Shown here in pieces: positions 1 through 8,149 of a DNA stretch of 52,768 bases. The stretch is taken from assembly GCA_036496265.1 (NCBI GenBank), contig DASXLL010000051.1, positions 1 through 52,768 of the forward strand, in the 5' to 3' direction. The position numbers and the translations under genes were made by a program. Source of the stretch: CAYLLN01 sp036496265 (GTDB taxonomy: Bacteria > Planctomycetota > Planctomycetia > Pirellulales > Pirellulaceae). The notes under the pieces are model-generated. The model worked only from the letters and a program-made list of their open reading frames with translations, did not search any database and was not told the DNA's origin. Each line of letters opens with the position of its first letter. Positions within the stretch are counted from its first letter, which is position 1.

Positions 1-495
1 GAACAATCGTGACGGTTCACCCTTCCTAGGGCTGCGCCCTAGGCTATCGAGTTTAGGGCCGTTGGCCCACAGACAACCGTCGGCCAATGTCATTGGCCTA
101 ATGGATAAAGGGGGGACGGCCCGTTGGGCCTTGAACAATTGTGACGGTTCACCCTTCCTAGGGCTGCGCCCTAGGCTATCGAGTTTAGGGCCGTTGGCCC
201 AAGGACATTCGCCAGCCAATGTCGTTGGACCAATGGATAAAGGGGGGACGGCCCGTTGGGCCTTGAACAATCGTGACGGTTCACCCTTCCTAGGGCCGCG
301 CCCTAGGCTTTCGAGTTTAGGGCCGTTGGCCCAAGGACATCGCCAGCCAAGTCCCGTTGGACCAATGGTTAAACGGTGATTGTCCGTTGGGCCTTGAACA
401 ATCGTGACGGTTCACCCTTCCTAGGGCTGCGCCCTAGGCTATCGAGTTTAGGGCCGTTGGCCCACAGACAACCGCCGGCGAATGTCATTGGCCCG
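1..495. repeat. 132-bp tandem repeat array with hairpins
   Basis: Almost four copies of a unit start at 1, 133, 265 and 396 with the same opening (GAACAATCGTGACGGTTCAC, one T/C variant). Spacing is 132, 132 and 131 bp; the last copy decays near 495. Each unit carries a perfect hairpin, CCTAGGGC-TGC-GCCCTAGG, then a second short inverted repeat around GGGCCGTTGGCCC and a third around the GGCCCGTTGGGCC block. The array begins at the window edge, so its true length is unknown. The open frames across it simply follow the repeat period and are not credible genes. The hairpin layout resembles the element at 11978-12145, so I read this as a tandemly amplified REP-like family. Confidence 0.9.
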
Positions 496-535
496 GCTGA
501 TGACGATCAAAGGCGTGCGGAGGTGGTGACGCAGG

Positions 536-662
536 TCATTCGAATTCGTAGCCGACAAGAAAGGTGACGCGGCCGTCGGGGAGTTCGTGGATGTTGGTGA
601 TGTGGATGGGGAGGCCGCCGCCGAGTTGGGAGCGGCTGCTGGGGATGGTGTGGGGGGGCCTC
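536..662 (-). pseudogene. Orphan 3' end of an unidentified gene
   Basis: On the minus strand, a frame ending in TGA at 538-536 reads ...GGGLPIHITNIHELPDGRV and ends in TFLVGYEFE. Nearly every codon in this stretch ends in C or G, a much stronger coding signal than the overlapping frames show. The likely homology starts near 655-662; upstream (665-786) the sequence loses this bias and no start with a body is visible. I infer a gene whose 5' part was deleted or replaced, perhaps connected to expansion of the adjacent repeat. The family is not recognised. The flanking 663-804 stretch holds nothing else I can support. Confidence 0.4.
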
Positions 663-804
663 GCCGGCCTACTTTCAAAGACTGCGTGGCCCTGCCGCCA
701 TCGGTCGCGGTCCGGGCAAAGTTGTCGTCTTCTAACCCGCGGAGTTATACTTCCAGCCGTGCTTGCAGTAGGAACCGGCGGCTTCTATGGCTGAGGAGTT
801 TTCA

Positions 805-1794
805 ATGTACCGGTTGAAGGGCTTTACGCTCGTTGAGCTGCTCGTTGTGATTGCCATCATTGGCGTGTTGGTGGCGCTGCTGTTGCCCGCGGTGCAGACG
901 GCGCGCGAGGCGGCGCGGCGGATGCAATGTGCTAACAACCTGAAGCAGATCGCGCTGGGGTTTCACGTTTACGAAGGGATTTATAAAGTCTTGCCGGCGG
1001 AGACGATGACGACGGGCACGCATGGGCCGACGGCGTATGTGCTGACGCTGCCGATGTTTGAGCAGGGGCCGCTGTTCGATCGGCTGGCCGCGATTGGGTT
1101 CGGCTCGCAGTCGGCTTATTGGATGGCGTCGGCGAATGCGAAGACTCCGCTCATCCGGGCGGCACTCGACGGCTACACGGTGAAAATGTATCGCTGCCCG
1201 TCCACCCTCATGCCGAAGTTTCGCGTTATCTCGAACAGCTCGCAGATGGTCGGCACGTATCCGATGATCGCGGGCAGTAACTTACACCAGACGACGGATC
1301 ACAATGGGCCCAACGGCACGCATTGCTCGGCCGGTGGTCTGTTCACCGGCATTTATCCGCGGCGATTTGCGGAGGCGAGCGATGGCACGTCGAACACGAT
1401 GATGCTGGGCGAGCAATCGAATTGGGTCGCGGGGCAAAAGGACGTCTATCGCAACGCTTTCTCTGACAGCGGGCCGTGGATGGGCGTGAAAAACACGCGG
1501 ATTCCCAACGGCGACGGCACGTTTTCCTCCAGCGGCTCACACGACGCCAACGGAGCCACGACCGACATGCGGACGTTTGCTTCCACGACGATTCGCGATT
1601 CGCCCAATCCCCGCGGCGTCGCGGCTTATATGGTCAATGTGCAGTGCAATACGCCGCTGGTCTCGGCTCATCCGGGCGGAGTGCAGGTGGCGCTCGCCGA
1701 TGGTAGCGTGCGTTTGGTCAGCGACAACGTCGATATCAACACGTACAAGCGGCTGGCGGATCGGGATGATGGGAATCCGCTGGGGGATTTTTGA
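805..1794 (+). CDS. DUF1559 protein with prepilin-type N-terminus
   Basis: A secreted or surface pseudopilin-like protein of a family greatly expanded in planctomycetes. Residues 1-45 form a class III-type prepilin leader and helix (GFTLVELLVVIAIIGVLVAL) followed by LLPAVQTAREAARR, a typical processing and assembly segment. The body is a DUF1559 domain and ends with the family signature SAHPGGVQVALADGSVR (H-x9-DG type) near residues 293-309. I chose ATG 805 over the in-frame ATG 787 because GAGGAG at 793-798 sits 6 nt before 805 and the leader then starts MYRLKGFTL. It stands alone, with the orphan gene end upstream and a repeat downstream. The molecular function of DUF1559 is not known; family membership is very secure. 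Confidence 0.93.
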   Translation: MYRLKGFTLVELLVVIAIIGVLVALLLPAVQTAREAARRMQCANNLKQIALGFHVYEGIYKVLPAETMTTGTHGPTAYVLTLPMFEQGPLFDRLAAIGFGSQSAYWMASANAKTPLIRAALDGYTVKMYRCPSTLMPKFRVISNSSQMVGTYPMIAGSNLHQTTDHNGPNGTHCSAGGLFTGIYPRRFAEASDGTSNTMMLGEQSNWVAGQKDVYRNAFSDSGPWMGVKNTRIPNGDGTFSSSGSHDANGATTDMRTFASTTIRDSPNPRGVAAYMVNVQCNTPLVSAHPGGVQVALADGSVRLVSDNVDINTYKRLADRDDGNPLGDF

Positions 1795-1848
1795 GTGACG
1801 TTTCCCTCAGAAGTTGAACCATCCAGGCGAATGACGCGGATTGTTTTT

Positions 1849-1886
1849 AACACAAAGGCGCTAAGGGGAGCAAAGGCGGCAAAGGA
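1849..1886. repeat. CAAAGG-type dispersed repeat, half element
   Basis: AACACAAAGGCGCTAAGG followed by AGCAAAGGCGGCAAAGGA. It is the same type of sequence as the left part of the inverted repeat at 8150-8217, but here no matching right arm is visible. It lies between two convergent genes. Confidence 0.55.
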
Positions 1887-1891
1887 TTGTC

Positions 1892-2152
1892 TTAGCGAGG
1901 GCTCCGATTTTGAAGCAGATACCGCATTACTGACATTAAGCCGGAGAACTTATAGGTGTGGTCGATGTAGTGTTCGATCACGTAGAAGGCGAAGTAGTAA
2001 AAGCGGCAGAAGGACCAGACGGTTAGTCCCAAAAGGACAATTATCTTTAGTGACGGCAGTTCGGCGATGATCAGCCCGGCTGCGAGGCAGCCGAGGAAGA
2101 GGAAGAGAAAGCCCTTTGCGATAATGAGACGCGGTGACTTGAGATCGGTCAT
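1892..2152 (-). CDS. Small membrane protein, unknown function
   Basis: An 86-residue protein starting MTDLKSPRLIIAKGFLFLF with two hydrophobic segments (about residues 11-31 and 35-58), then an aromatic, histidine-containing stretch (FAFYVIEHYIDHTYKF) and a basic C-terminus (NRSPR). The layout suggests a two-pass inner-membrane protein. No clear Shine-Dalgarno is visible before the ATG. It converges with the upstream DUF1559 gene. I do not recognise a characterised family; the hydrophobic pattern and length make it a plausible real gene. Confidence 0.65.
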   Translation of the reverse strand: MTDLKSPRLIIAKGFLFLFLGCLAAGLIIAELPSLKIIVLLGLTVWSFCRFYYFAFYVIEHYIDHTYKFSGLMSVMRYLLQNRSPR

Positions 2153-2180
2153 GCAATGGTTTCCCGACAGCGCTCCCCTG

Positions 2181-2255
2181 CGGGTCGCGGTTAAACGAGT
2201 ATCGGCGGGTCGCGGTTAAACGAGTATCGGCGGGCCGCGGTTAAACGAGTTTCAG
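2181..2255. repeat. Three 25-bp direct repeats
   Basis: Three back-to-back copies (2181-2205, 2206-2230, 2231-2255) with core CGCGGTTAAACGAGTATCGG; the third has two or three changes. The array ends 3 bp from the stop codon of the minus-strand esterase at 2259. There are no spacers, so it is not a CRISPR. Confidence 0.9.
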
Positions 2256-2258
2256 TCC

Positions 2259-3314
2259 TTACTCGCCGTGGTAGCCGCGCCACATCCAGATGAGGGTGTC
2301 GGCCAGGGTTTGCTCGAACACTTTGGCGTCGCAGTGCTTGGTGGCTTTGCTGAATACGAAACGGTAGTCATAGCCCTTGGCTTTGAGCGCCGCGGCTGTG
2401 CGCTCATTCGCCATGACCCAGTTGTGATAGGTCTCCTCCGGGTCCTTCGCGCGATTGTCGTTCTCGGAGACGTGCGTGAAGATCCGCAGAGGTTTTTTCT
2501 CGCTGTTCGCGATCAGCTTCAGGCTGGAATGATATTCCCAGGCTCCCAGCGGATACTTTTTTTCGTCCGGGGCGTCGTCGTCTTGCTGATCGACGAACGT
2601 GCCGGAATAGGTGATTAGGCGGCGGAAGAGGTCGGGGCGAAACCAGCCCATTGTTAATGCGGCTGCGCCGCCGGAGCTGCAGCCCATGACGCCTTTGCCC
2701 CAGGGATTCTCGGTGAAAGCGATGTTTGGATAGGCGGCGCGGAGGTCTTTGTTGCTGAGGACGGCGGGCAGGACTTCTTCGTTGATGAAGCGGGCGAAGC
2801 GATCGGACATGGTGTCGTATTCGAGGCCGCGCTCGCTGCCCTTGCCGTCGTTGCCGCCGTTCTCAACGGCGATGGCGATGAACGCCGGCAATTTGCGTTT
2901 GGGGTCAGTCGAAATCGTCAGGTTGTCGAGGGCGTTTTTCACCAGGTTGAGCCGGCCGGGACCGTCGAGCGTGACGAGAATTGGCGCTTTGGTTCCGTTT
3001 TTGTAAGCCGCGGGGACGTAGATGAAAATTCTCCGCTGGGTGCGGACCTCTTTTTTCGAGTCGAGCGTGGTGTCGGTGCCGGGGAAGATTTTGCTGTCGG
3101 CGAGTTTCATGGCAAACTCGAACGACTTGCCCTTGGGATTGCCGCGGTCGGTCAGATCGGGATCGATTTTGTAATCGGGACCGATGACGATGTCGCCGTT
3201 GCCTTCCGGGCCGGCGTTTTCGGTGTATTTCTCCTGGGCGAGCACGCGTACGGCCCCAAAAACACACAGAACAACAGACAATAGCCGGCACGTTCTGGCA
3301 AATCGATCGCTCAT
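2259..3314 (-). CDS. Secreted esterase of the EstD / enterochelin esterase-like fold
   Basis: A 351-residue alpha/beta hydrolase-type protein with an N-terminal signal peptide (hydrophobic core LLSVVLCVFGAVRVLA, cleavage probably near AQE at 26-28), so it is periplasmic or secreted. The nucleophile elbow is GCSSGG (about residues 211-216), preceded by a typical esterase strand and loop, and KATKHCD near residues 323-329 supplies the likely catalytic histidine. This fits the esterase D / PF00756-like group, whose members cleave ester bonds in substrates such as iron-siderophore esters, acetylated sugars or acyl-thioesters; the substrate here cannot be told. Its start is 66 bp from the divergent amidohydrolase start at 3380, so the two could share a control region. 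Confidence 0.85.
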   Translation of the reverse strand: MSDRFARTCRLLSVVLCVFGAVRVLAQEKYTENAGPEGNGDIVIGPDYKIDPDLTDRGNPKGKSFEFAMKLADSKIFPGTDTTLDSKKEVRTQRRIFIYVPAAYKNGTKAPILVTLDGPGRLNLVKNALDNLTISTDPKRKLPAFIAIAVENGGNDGKGSERGLEYDTMSDRFARFINEEVLPAVLSNKDLRAAYPNIAFTENPWGKGVMGCSSGGAAALTMGWFRPDLFRRLITYSGTFVDQQDDDAPDEKKYPLGAWEYHSSLKLIANSEKKPLRIFTHVSENDNRAKDPEETYHNWVMANERTAAALKAKGYDYRFVFSKATKHCDAKVFEQTLADTLIWMWRGYHGE

Positions 3315-3379
3315 TGCAAACCTGCGATGTGGGAGAGGGAATTGATTTCAGCAGCGAAGGATTGTATAGCAGTTGCGTC

Positions 3380-4669
3380 ATGTATGCTCAATCAAGGTCA
3401 TTGGCGGGCGTTCTATTCATCGCGCTGATCACACCAGCGGCTCCGGGAGCGCCTCCGGACAAGAGTTCGCCCGTGCTGCTGGTACCGGACGCCGTCTGGG
3501 ACGGCGTTCGCGATTCGCCGCAATCCGGAATGGCTGTCCTTATCAGGAGCGGCCGAATCGAAGCGGTTGGCCGCGCGACCGATATCAAGCTGCCGCCGGA
3601 CACCGAACGTGTTGACCTGCCGGGTCAGACGCTCATCCCCGGCTTGATTGAAGGCCATTCGCATCTGTTTTTGCATCCGTACAACGAAGCGCTGTGGGAC
3701 GACCAGGTGCTGAAAGAGCCCCGGGGCTATCGCATGGTTTTGGCGGTCGCCCATGCACGGGCCACGATATTGGCGGGCTTCACGACCGTTCGCGATCTGG
3801 GCACCGAGGGCGTGGAAGACTTTGATGCCCAATTGCGGCGGGCGATCGATGGGGGCATCGTTTCCGGCCCGCGGATCATTGCCACGACTCGCGCGATTGT
3901 CGCGACGGGCAGCTATGCCCCGCGGCGAACTGACTATTCGTTTGAGCCGCTGCAAGGTGCGGAGGAAGCCACGGGTATCGAGCAAATCGCGCGTGTCGTG
4001 CGGAGCCAGATCTCGCATGGCGCGGACTGGATCAAGGTGTATGCCGATTACGCGTAGAGCGCTTCAGGACCTGCGCGTCCGACGTTTTCTCTCGACGAGC
4101 TGAAAACGCTGGTGGCGACGGCGAAGGATGCCGGGCGGCCGGTCGCTGCTCATGCGACGACGGCTGAAGGCATGCGGCGGGCCGTCGAAGCCGGCGTGGC
4201 GACGATCGAACATGGTGACGGGGGAACCGCGGAAGTGTTTCGACTCATGCGCGATCGCGGTGTGGCACTATGTCCAACGCTGGCGGCGTCGGAAGCCTAC
4301 GCCGAATATTTTGGCGGCTATGTGCGCGGCCGAACGCCGGAGCCGGAGCGGCTGAAAGCCAAATGGACTTCGTTCCGCACTGCTCTCGATGCTGGCGTCC
4401 CGATTTGCTTTGGCGGCGATGTCGGAGTGTTTGCTCATGGCAAAAATGTCCGCGAACTGGAGCTGATGGTCGAGCATGGCATGACGCCGCTCGCGGCGCT
4501 GAAAACCGCGACCAGTGGCAACGCGGATGTTTTGCGACTTGCCGATCGCGGCCGCATCGCGCCGGGCCTTGTGGCTGACGTCGTCGCCGTCTCGGGCGAT
4601 CCGACGCGAGAGATTGCCGCGCTGTGGCAAGTAACCGGCGTGTGGCTTGCCGGCAAGCGCGCGAAATGA
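3380..4669 (+). pseudogene. Secreted metal-dependent amidohydrolase interrupted by an in-frame TAG
   Basis: An imidazolonepropionase-like amidohydrolase of about 430 codons. ATG 3380 gives a signal peptide (MYAQSRSLAGVLFIALITP). The family metal site is complete across the two halves: GHSHLF (HxH), KVYADY (the lysine that is carbamylated in relatives), AAHATT (His), IEHGD (His) and FGGDVG (Asp). A TAG at 4055-4057 splits the gene after KVYADYA. The reading frame does not change across the stop: both halves are in the same frame and continue SGPARPTFSLDELK. Relatives commonly have an aromatic or basic pair (often RW) here, so a single TGG to TAG change is the simplest explanation. It may be a pseudogene, a sequencing error, or a read-through gene. 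Its end is 9 bp from the convergent gene's end. Confidence 0.8.
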
Positions 4670-4678
4670 AGCGGCCGA

Positions 4679-5740
4679 CTACGAGGCGACGCAATTCATG
4701 CGGCTGTCGGTGGCTTCCGGCGGCAAGTCTTCCACCTCGTGCATCAGCTCTTCGACCTCGCGACGGCCGGCGAGCCAATAGGCCAGGCCGATCGTCGCGA
4801 TCGAGATTTGAATGAGGCGATAGCCGAGGGCGATCAGTAAGCCCATCGTTTGCGGTGCGCCGGGCGGTGAAAAAGCGCGGAAGAGCAGCGTGATCGCGAC
4901 TTCATAAAAGCCGATGGGCAGGGCGCCGGCGATCATCGACGGCGGGACGATGACGAAGATCGAGGCCAACGGCGGCCGATGCTCGGCGGAAATGCCGATG
5001 CTGACGGTCATCAGCATGATCGCCGCGATATACGACAAATGAACGATGAAGCTCACGCCGATCGCGACGGCCAGGAGGTCCAGCCGCGAGCGATAAGCCC
5101 GCATGGCGATGACGAGCTTGTGCAAGATCGTTCCGATGACCGGCGTATGCTCCAGACGATCCCATAGTCGCGATTGGGTCATGCCGGGAATCAGCATGAC
5201 GGCTAAAAACGCCGAGCTGCCGATTGCCACGGCTTGCACGCACCAGCACAGCCGCATGATTGCCGCTCGCTCGGTTGCACCAAGGCTGCTCAACTGCTTA
5301 GCTGGCAATAACAACGACGCGACGGCCGCGAGAAGTAATAACGCATACAATCCGAGAACCCGATCGACGAGCACCGAAGCGATGGCTTCGGTTTTTCGCC
5401 GCGGGTTGCTGTGGATTAGCATCACAGCCTTGAGCGAATCGCCAGCCACGAGACCAAGAGGCAGCAGGTTCGCGAGATAGGCCAGGAATCCGGCTCGCAG
5501 CGTTTGGCGGACTGTGAACGAAAGGCCGATGGCCCGGACCAGCAGGTTCCAACGCAAAATGGTAATCGTGACCGCGAACAGACAGATCGGCAGCGCACAG
5601 AGCAGCATCGGCCAGTTCTTCTGCCCGCTAATTAGTTCGCCAAAATGCTGATCCGCTCGCGCCCGGCTGAACAAATAGCCGATCAGCAAGGCGGAAACCG
5701 CCAGCTTGGCGAAGGTCGCGATGATTTTGCGTGTTTGCAC
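4679..5740 (-). CDS. Lysylphosphatidylglycerol synthetase TM-type (flippase-like) membrane protein
   Basis: A 353-residue protein with about eight hydrophobic segments. It shows the LPG_synthase_TM / UPF0104 pattern: a helix ending in LRWNLLVRAIG, then the family hallmark AGFLAYLANLLPLGLVAGDSLKAVML with small residues and the LPxGxxGD-like loop, and later PPSMIAGALPIGFYEVAI, the second pseudo-symmetric loop. Members flip or transfer lipid-linked groups across the inner membrane; several are linked to aminoacyl-phospholipid or polyprenol-sugar export. There is no catalytic aminoacyl-transferase domain, so it is a membrane-only member. It converges with the broken amidohydrolase. The substrate is unknown. 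Confidence 0.85.
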   Translation of the reverse strand: MQTRKIIATFAKLAVSALLIGYLFSRARADQHFGELISGQKNWPMLLCALPICLFAVTITILRWNLLVRAIGLSFTVRQTLRAGFLAYLANLLPLGLVAGDSLKAVMLIHSNPRRKTEAIASVLVDRVLGLYALLLLAAVASLLLPAKQLSSLGATERAAIMRLCWCVQAVAIGSSAFLAVMLIPGMTQSRLWDRLEHTPVIGTILHKLVIAMRAYRSRLDLLAVAIGVSFIVHLSYIAAIMLMTVSIGISAEHRPPLASIFVIVPPSMIAGALPIGFYEVAITLLFRAFSPPGAPQTMGLLIALGYRLIQISIATIGLAYWLAGRREVEELMHEVEDLPPEATDSRMNCVAS

Positions 5741-5787
5741 TAAAAACCAGGTCGCTTTTTACGCGCGATCTGCATTGCCAGGTTTTA

Positions 5788-5809
5788 CTCGCAGGGTTAA
5801 CCCTGCGAG
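5788..5809. repeat. Perfect 22-bp palindrome
   Basis: A perfect palindrome with arms CTCGCAGGGTT and AACCCTGCGAG, with no loop. It lies 48 bp upstream of the start of the flippase-like gene (minus strand). A shorter palindrome, TCGGTTAACCGA, sits at about 5864-5875. It could be a dimeric repressor site or a REP-like hairpin; nothing here decides it. The rest of 5741-5931 holds no gene. Confidence 0.6.
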
Positions 5810-5931
5810 ATCAGCGCACGATTTAGCCGAAATTCTCAGTAGTAGCAAGCTCGACGCGGCTATCGGTTAACCGAGTCAGACTAATTTGCGGAGCAGCGCT
5901 GGCTACGGGCGACTTAAGATGCGTAGCAGGA

Positions 5932-6071
5932 CTAGTAGTCCGTCAATCCAACATTTTGGGATGAAGATCGCCACAATCTGGACGTTTTGGATGCCGAGTC
6001 CCTCGCTCACGCTTCGGGTTTGTGTGCCGAGACCGGTGCTAGCCCAAATCCTTATGTTGACTGACTACTAG
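5932..6071. mobile_element. MITE-like element with terminal inverted repeats
   Basis: A 140-bp element bounded by CTAGTAGTCCGTCAA (5932-5946) and TTGACTGACTACTAG (6057-6071). These are inverted repeats with one mismatch, and imperfect pairing continues inward (CCAACATTTTGGGAT against AAATCCTTATGTTG). There is no transposase inside. The right end overlaps the stop codon of the ArsC-like gene (TAG on the minus strand at 6070-6068), so the element supplies that stop. This is the layout of a non-autonomous miniature transposable element; the mobilising family is not identifiable from this copy alone. Confidence 0.7.
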
Positions 6072-6526
6072 CTTGGCTGCATGCTAGCAATGACCTTAAT
6101 GAGGTCGCCGTAAACCCATTTCTTAACCTGGAACGCGATTTCGTTCCGCACACAGCGAAACATTCGCAGCTTTTCGAATTCGGCGCCCTCGGCTGTCGCC
6201 GGATTGTCGAATGACCAGTGCAGCCGCTGCCCGACGCCCGGTTGCGATTGCGGAATTTGGCCTTCGGCCTCGGTGGTGACCGTTACGAGATAGTCGAAGT
6301 CGCGTTTGCCCAGGTATTCGCTGACTGCGGTTGGCTTTTGAGCGGAAATATCGATGGCGACCTCGGCCATAATCTTGACGGCCAACGGCTGCAGCTCGCC
6401 GGACGGCTGCATGCCCGCAGTGAACACATCGAGACGATCGCCAGCCACTTGGCGCAGGAAGCCCGCTGCCATTTGGCTACGGCAAGAATCGCCGGTTGAA
6501 ACGATGAGAACAGTTGGTCGGTTCAT
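6068..6526 (-). CDS. ArsC / low-molecular-weight phosphatase-like protein without the nucleophile cysteine
   Basis: A 152-residue protein with the LMW tyrosine phosphatase / thioredoxin-dependent arsenate reductase fold. The P-loop is present as VSTGDSCRSQMAAGFLR (residues 9-25). In this family the loop is normally C-T-G-N-S-C-R; here the first, catalytic Cys is Ser (residue 10) and Asn is Asp. The redox cysteines of arsenate reductases in the mid region are also absent (TEAEGQIPQSQPG), and the general-acid DP motif appears as FDNPATAEG. The C-terminal helix FRCVRNEI is typical. I infer that it is catalytically dead or has a new role, for example binding. The stop codon comes from the adjoining MITE-like element, so the native C-terminus may be altered. 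Confidence 0.8.
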   Translation of the reverse strand: MNRPTVLIVSTGDSCRSQMAAGFLRQVAGDRLDVFTAGMQPSGELQPLAVKIMAEVAIDISAQKPTAVSEYLGKRDFDYLVTVTTEAEGQIPQSQPGVGQRLHWSFDNPATAEGAEFEKLRMFRCVRNEIAFQVKKWVYGDLIKVIASMQPS

Positions 6527-6583
6527 GTCTTCGACAATTCTTGGCTACCAAAATCTTAGCTGGCGACAACCGACGTTACCGCG

Positions 6584-6659
<76 letters not shown>

Positions 6660-6872
6660 GATTTCCGTAAGCCTCGTGGTAGTCGTGGCTTACAACATCG
6701 GCCTTGGCGTCGTTCGGCGGACCCGGAAAGCATCCGAACACAACACGAAAGCTGTGCCAAAGCGAGCTTCAGTTTAGGAGAAACCCAAATAGCTGACAAC
6801 GCTACATGGCCACTAAACCGTGGTCTTACAAGGCTTATGAAGGATGATGGCGGAACTCGAAAAAAATTTGAG

Positions 6873-8093
6873 CTATTTGCCCGGCAATTCGCGGGCGCGG
6901 ATATTGCGGAAGGACAGGTCGGTGGTGGGATCGTGGCCTTGGAGTTGAAGCGTGCCGGCTTCGGTGCGGAGACCGTTACGTGGATTTTTGTCGGGCTTGC
7001 GATCGTCGGTCCAGTCGGTGACCTGGTAGCCGTTGATCCAGACGGAGATGTGCGGGCCGTCGGCGACGATTGTTTTGTAGAACCATTCCTTGTCGTTGGG
7101 GACGACGAGTCGGGCGGGGACGCGGCGATAGATTCCGCCGGTGCCGAAGTCTTTGGGCTGGCGGCGGTCGCCATCTTTGATGCCGTTGTGAATCTGGCTT
7201 TCGTAGCCGTTGGCGAATTCGCCGGGGATGCTGCGGATAAACATGCCGCTGTTGAGTTCGGGGGCGTGGCTGATGGCTTCCATCTGGAGGATGAAGTCAC
7301 CGAATTGCTTTTCGGATTCGAGGACGCCGCGGCCGGTGCTGGTGACGTGGATTTCGCCTTTGTCGGTAGCTGTATTCTTTTCTACAGTGAACGTGCTTTT
7401 GCTTTCGGGGTGGTTCTTCCAGCCCGTGAGGTCTTTGCCGTTGAAGAGATTTTCGAGGCCGAGCGGCCTGAGCTTGATGTTTTTGAATTCGACCTGGCCT
7501 TCGTTCAATTGCAGGCCGATGTAGCCGCGGCCGATGGGCTTGGGGTCGGTGTATTCGAGGACGGTTTCGCCGTTGAGCTTCACGGTTGACCTGGCTTTAT
7601 CGACAGTGACCTCGTACGACTGCCACTCGCCATCGCGTTCCGGAACCGACTTGCCTTTGAGGCGGCCGACAAAGCTGCCGGTGGGGAACGGATTGTCGGG
7701 CGGGGCGATATTGAGCTCGTAACACCTGGTCGTCACGTCGTTCATTCCGAGGACCGTGGCCGTGCGGAGAAAGATGCCGCTGTTGGTGTTCTTAGCGGCG
7801 CGGAAATCGGCTTTGAGGACGTAGTTGTCGAACTCAACGGTCGTGCAGAGCAGGCCTTTTTCGCCGCCGGTGACGCGGATTGCGCCGTCCTTCACTTGCC
7901 AGTCGGCCTTGCTGGCCGCTTTCCAACCGAAGAGCGTCGCGCCGTCGAAGAGGGAGATCCAACCGTCGGCGAGCTCGGCGTCGGTGAGAGGCTTGGGCGC
8001 TTGTGTGATTTTTTTACCATCTTGAGCTGGCGCCGGTACGATGATTGAGGCGGCGACGAGTAATCCAAGCGATACGCAAAAGCTGCGATTCAT
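6873..8093 (-). CDS. Secreted protein with two DUF1080 (3-keto-disaccharide hydrolase-like) domains
   Basis: A 406-residue exported protein. Residues 1-23 form a signal peptide (LGLLVAASIIVPAPA, then QDGKK). Two copies of the DUF1080 domain follow. The first (about 38-212) opens ADGWISLFDGATLFGWK and contains NTNSGIFLR and QSYEVTVD; the second (about 214-405) opens LENLFNGKDLTGWKNH and contains LNSGMFIRS, YESQIHNG and WFYKTIVADGPHISVWING. The 'LFxGkxLxGW' opening and the 'NSGxFxR' strand are family hallmarks of this concanavalin-like fold, implicated in sugar hydrolysis. It lies divergent from the isomerase-like gene at 8305. The substrate is unknown; family assignment is firm. Confidence 0.93.
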   Translation of the reverse strand: MNRSFCVSLGLLVAASIIVPAPAQDGKKITQAPKPLTDAELADGWISLFDGATLFGWKAASKADWQVKDGAIRVTGGEKGLLCTTVEFDNYVLKADFRAAKNTNSGIFLRTATVLGMNDVTTRCYELNIAPPDNPFPTGSFVGRLKGKSVPERDGEWQSYEVTVDKARSTVKLNGETVLEYTDPKPIGRGYIGLQLNEGQVEFKNIKLRPLGLENLFNGKDLTGWKNHPESKSTFTVEKNTATDKGEIHVTSTGRGVLESEKQFGDFILQMEAISHAPELNSGMFIRSIPGEFANGYESQIHNGIKDGDRRQPKDFGTGGIYRRVPARLVVPNDKEWFYKTIVADGPHISVWINGYQVTDWTDDRKPDKNPRNGLRTEAGTLQLQGHDPTTDLSFRNIRARELPGK

Positions 8094-8149
8094 GTTTAGG
8101 GCCTATTATTTGAATCCAAGCGGATTGGTGTGCGGTACGTATCGTATTC

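Noticed and set aside
1..495. CRISPR array
   Set aside because: Whole 132-bp units repeat with no unique spacers; the internal palindromes fit a REP-like module.
62..567. Open reading frames of 63-105 codons across the repeat array
   Set aside because: They repeat the same peptide with the DNA period, and no RBS or coding bias supports them.
448..678. 76-codon minus-strand frame
   Set aside because: It is the wrong frame relative to the strongly C/G-third-position frame that ends at 536, so I annotate only the latter.
2181..2255. Short CRISPR or transcription-factor array
   Set aside because: No spacers; direct repeat only.
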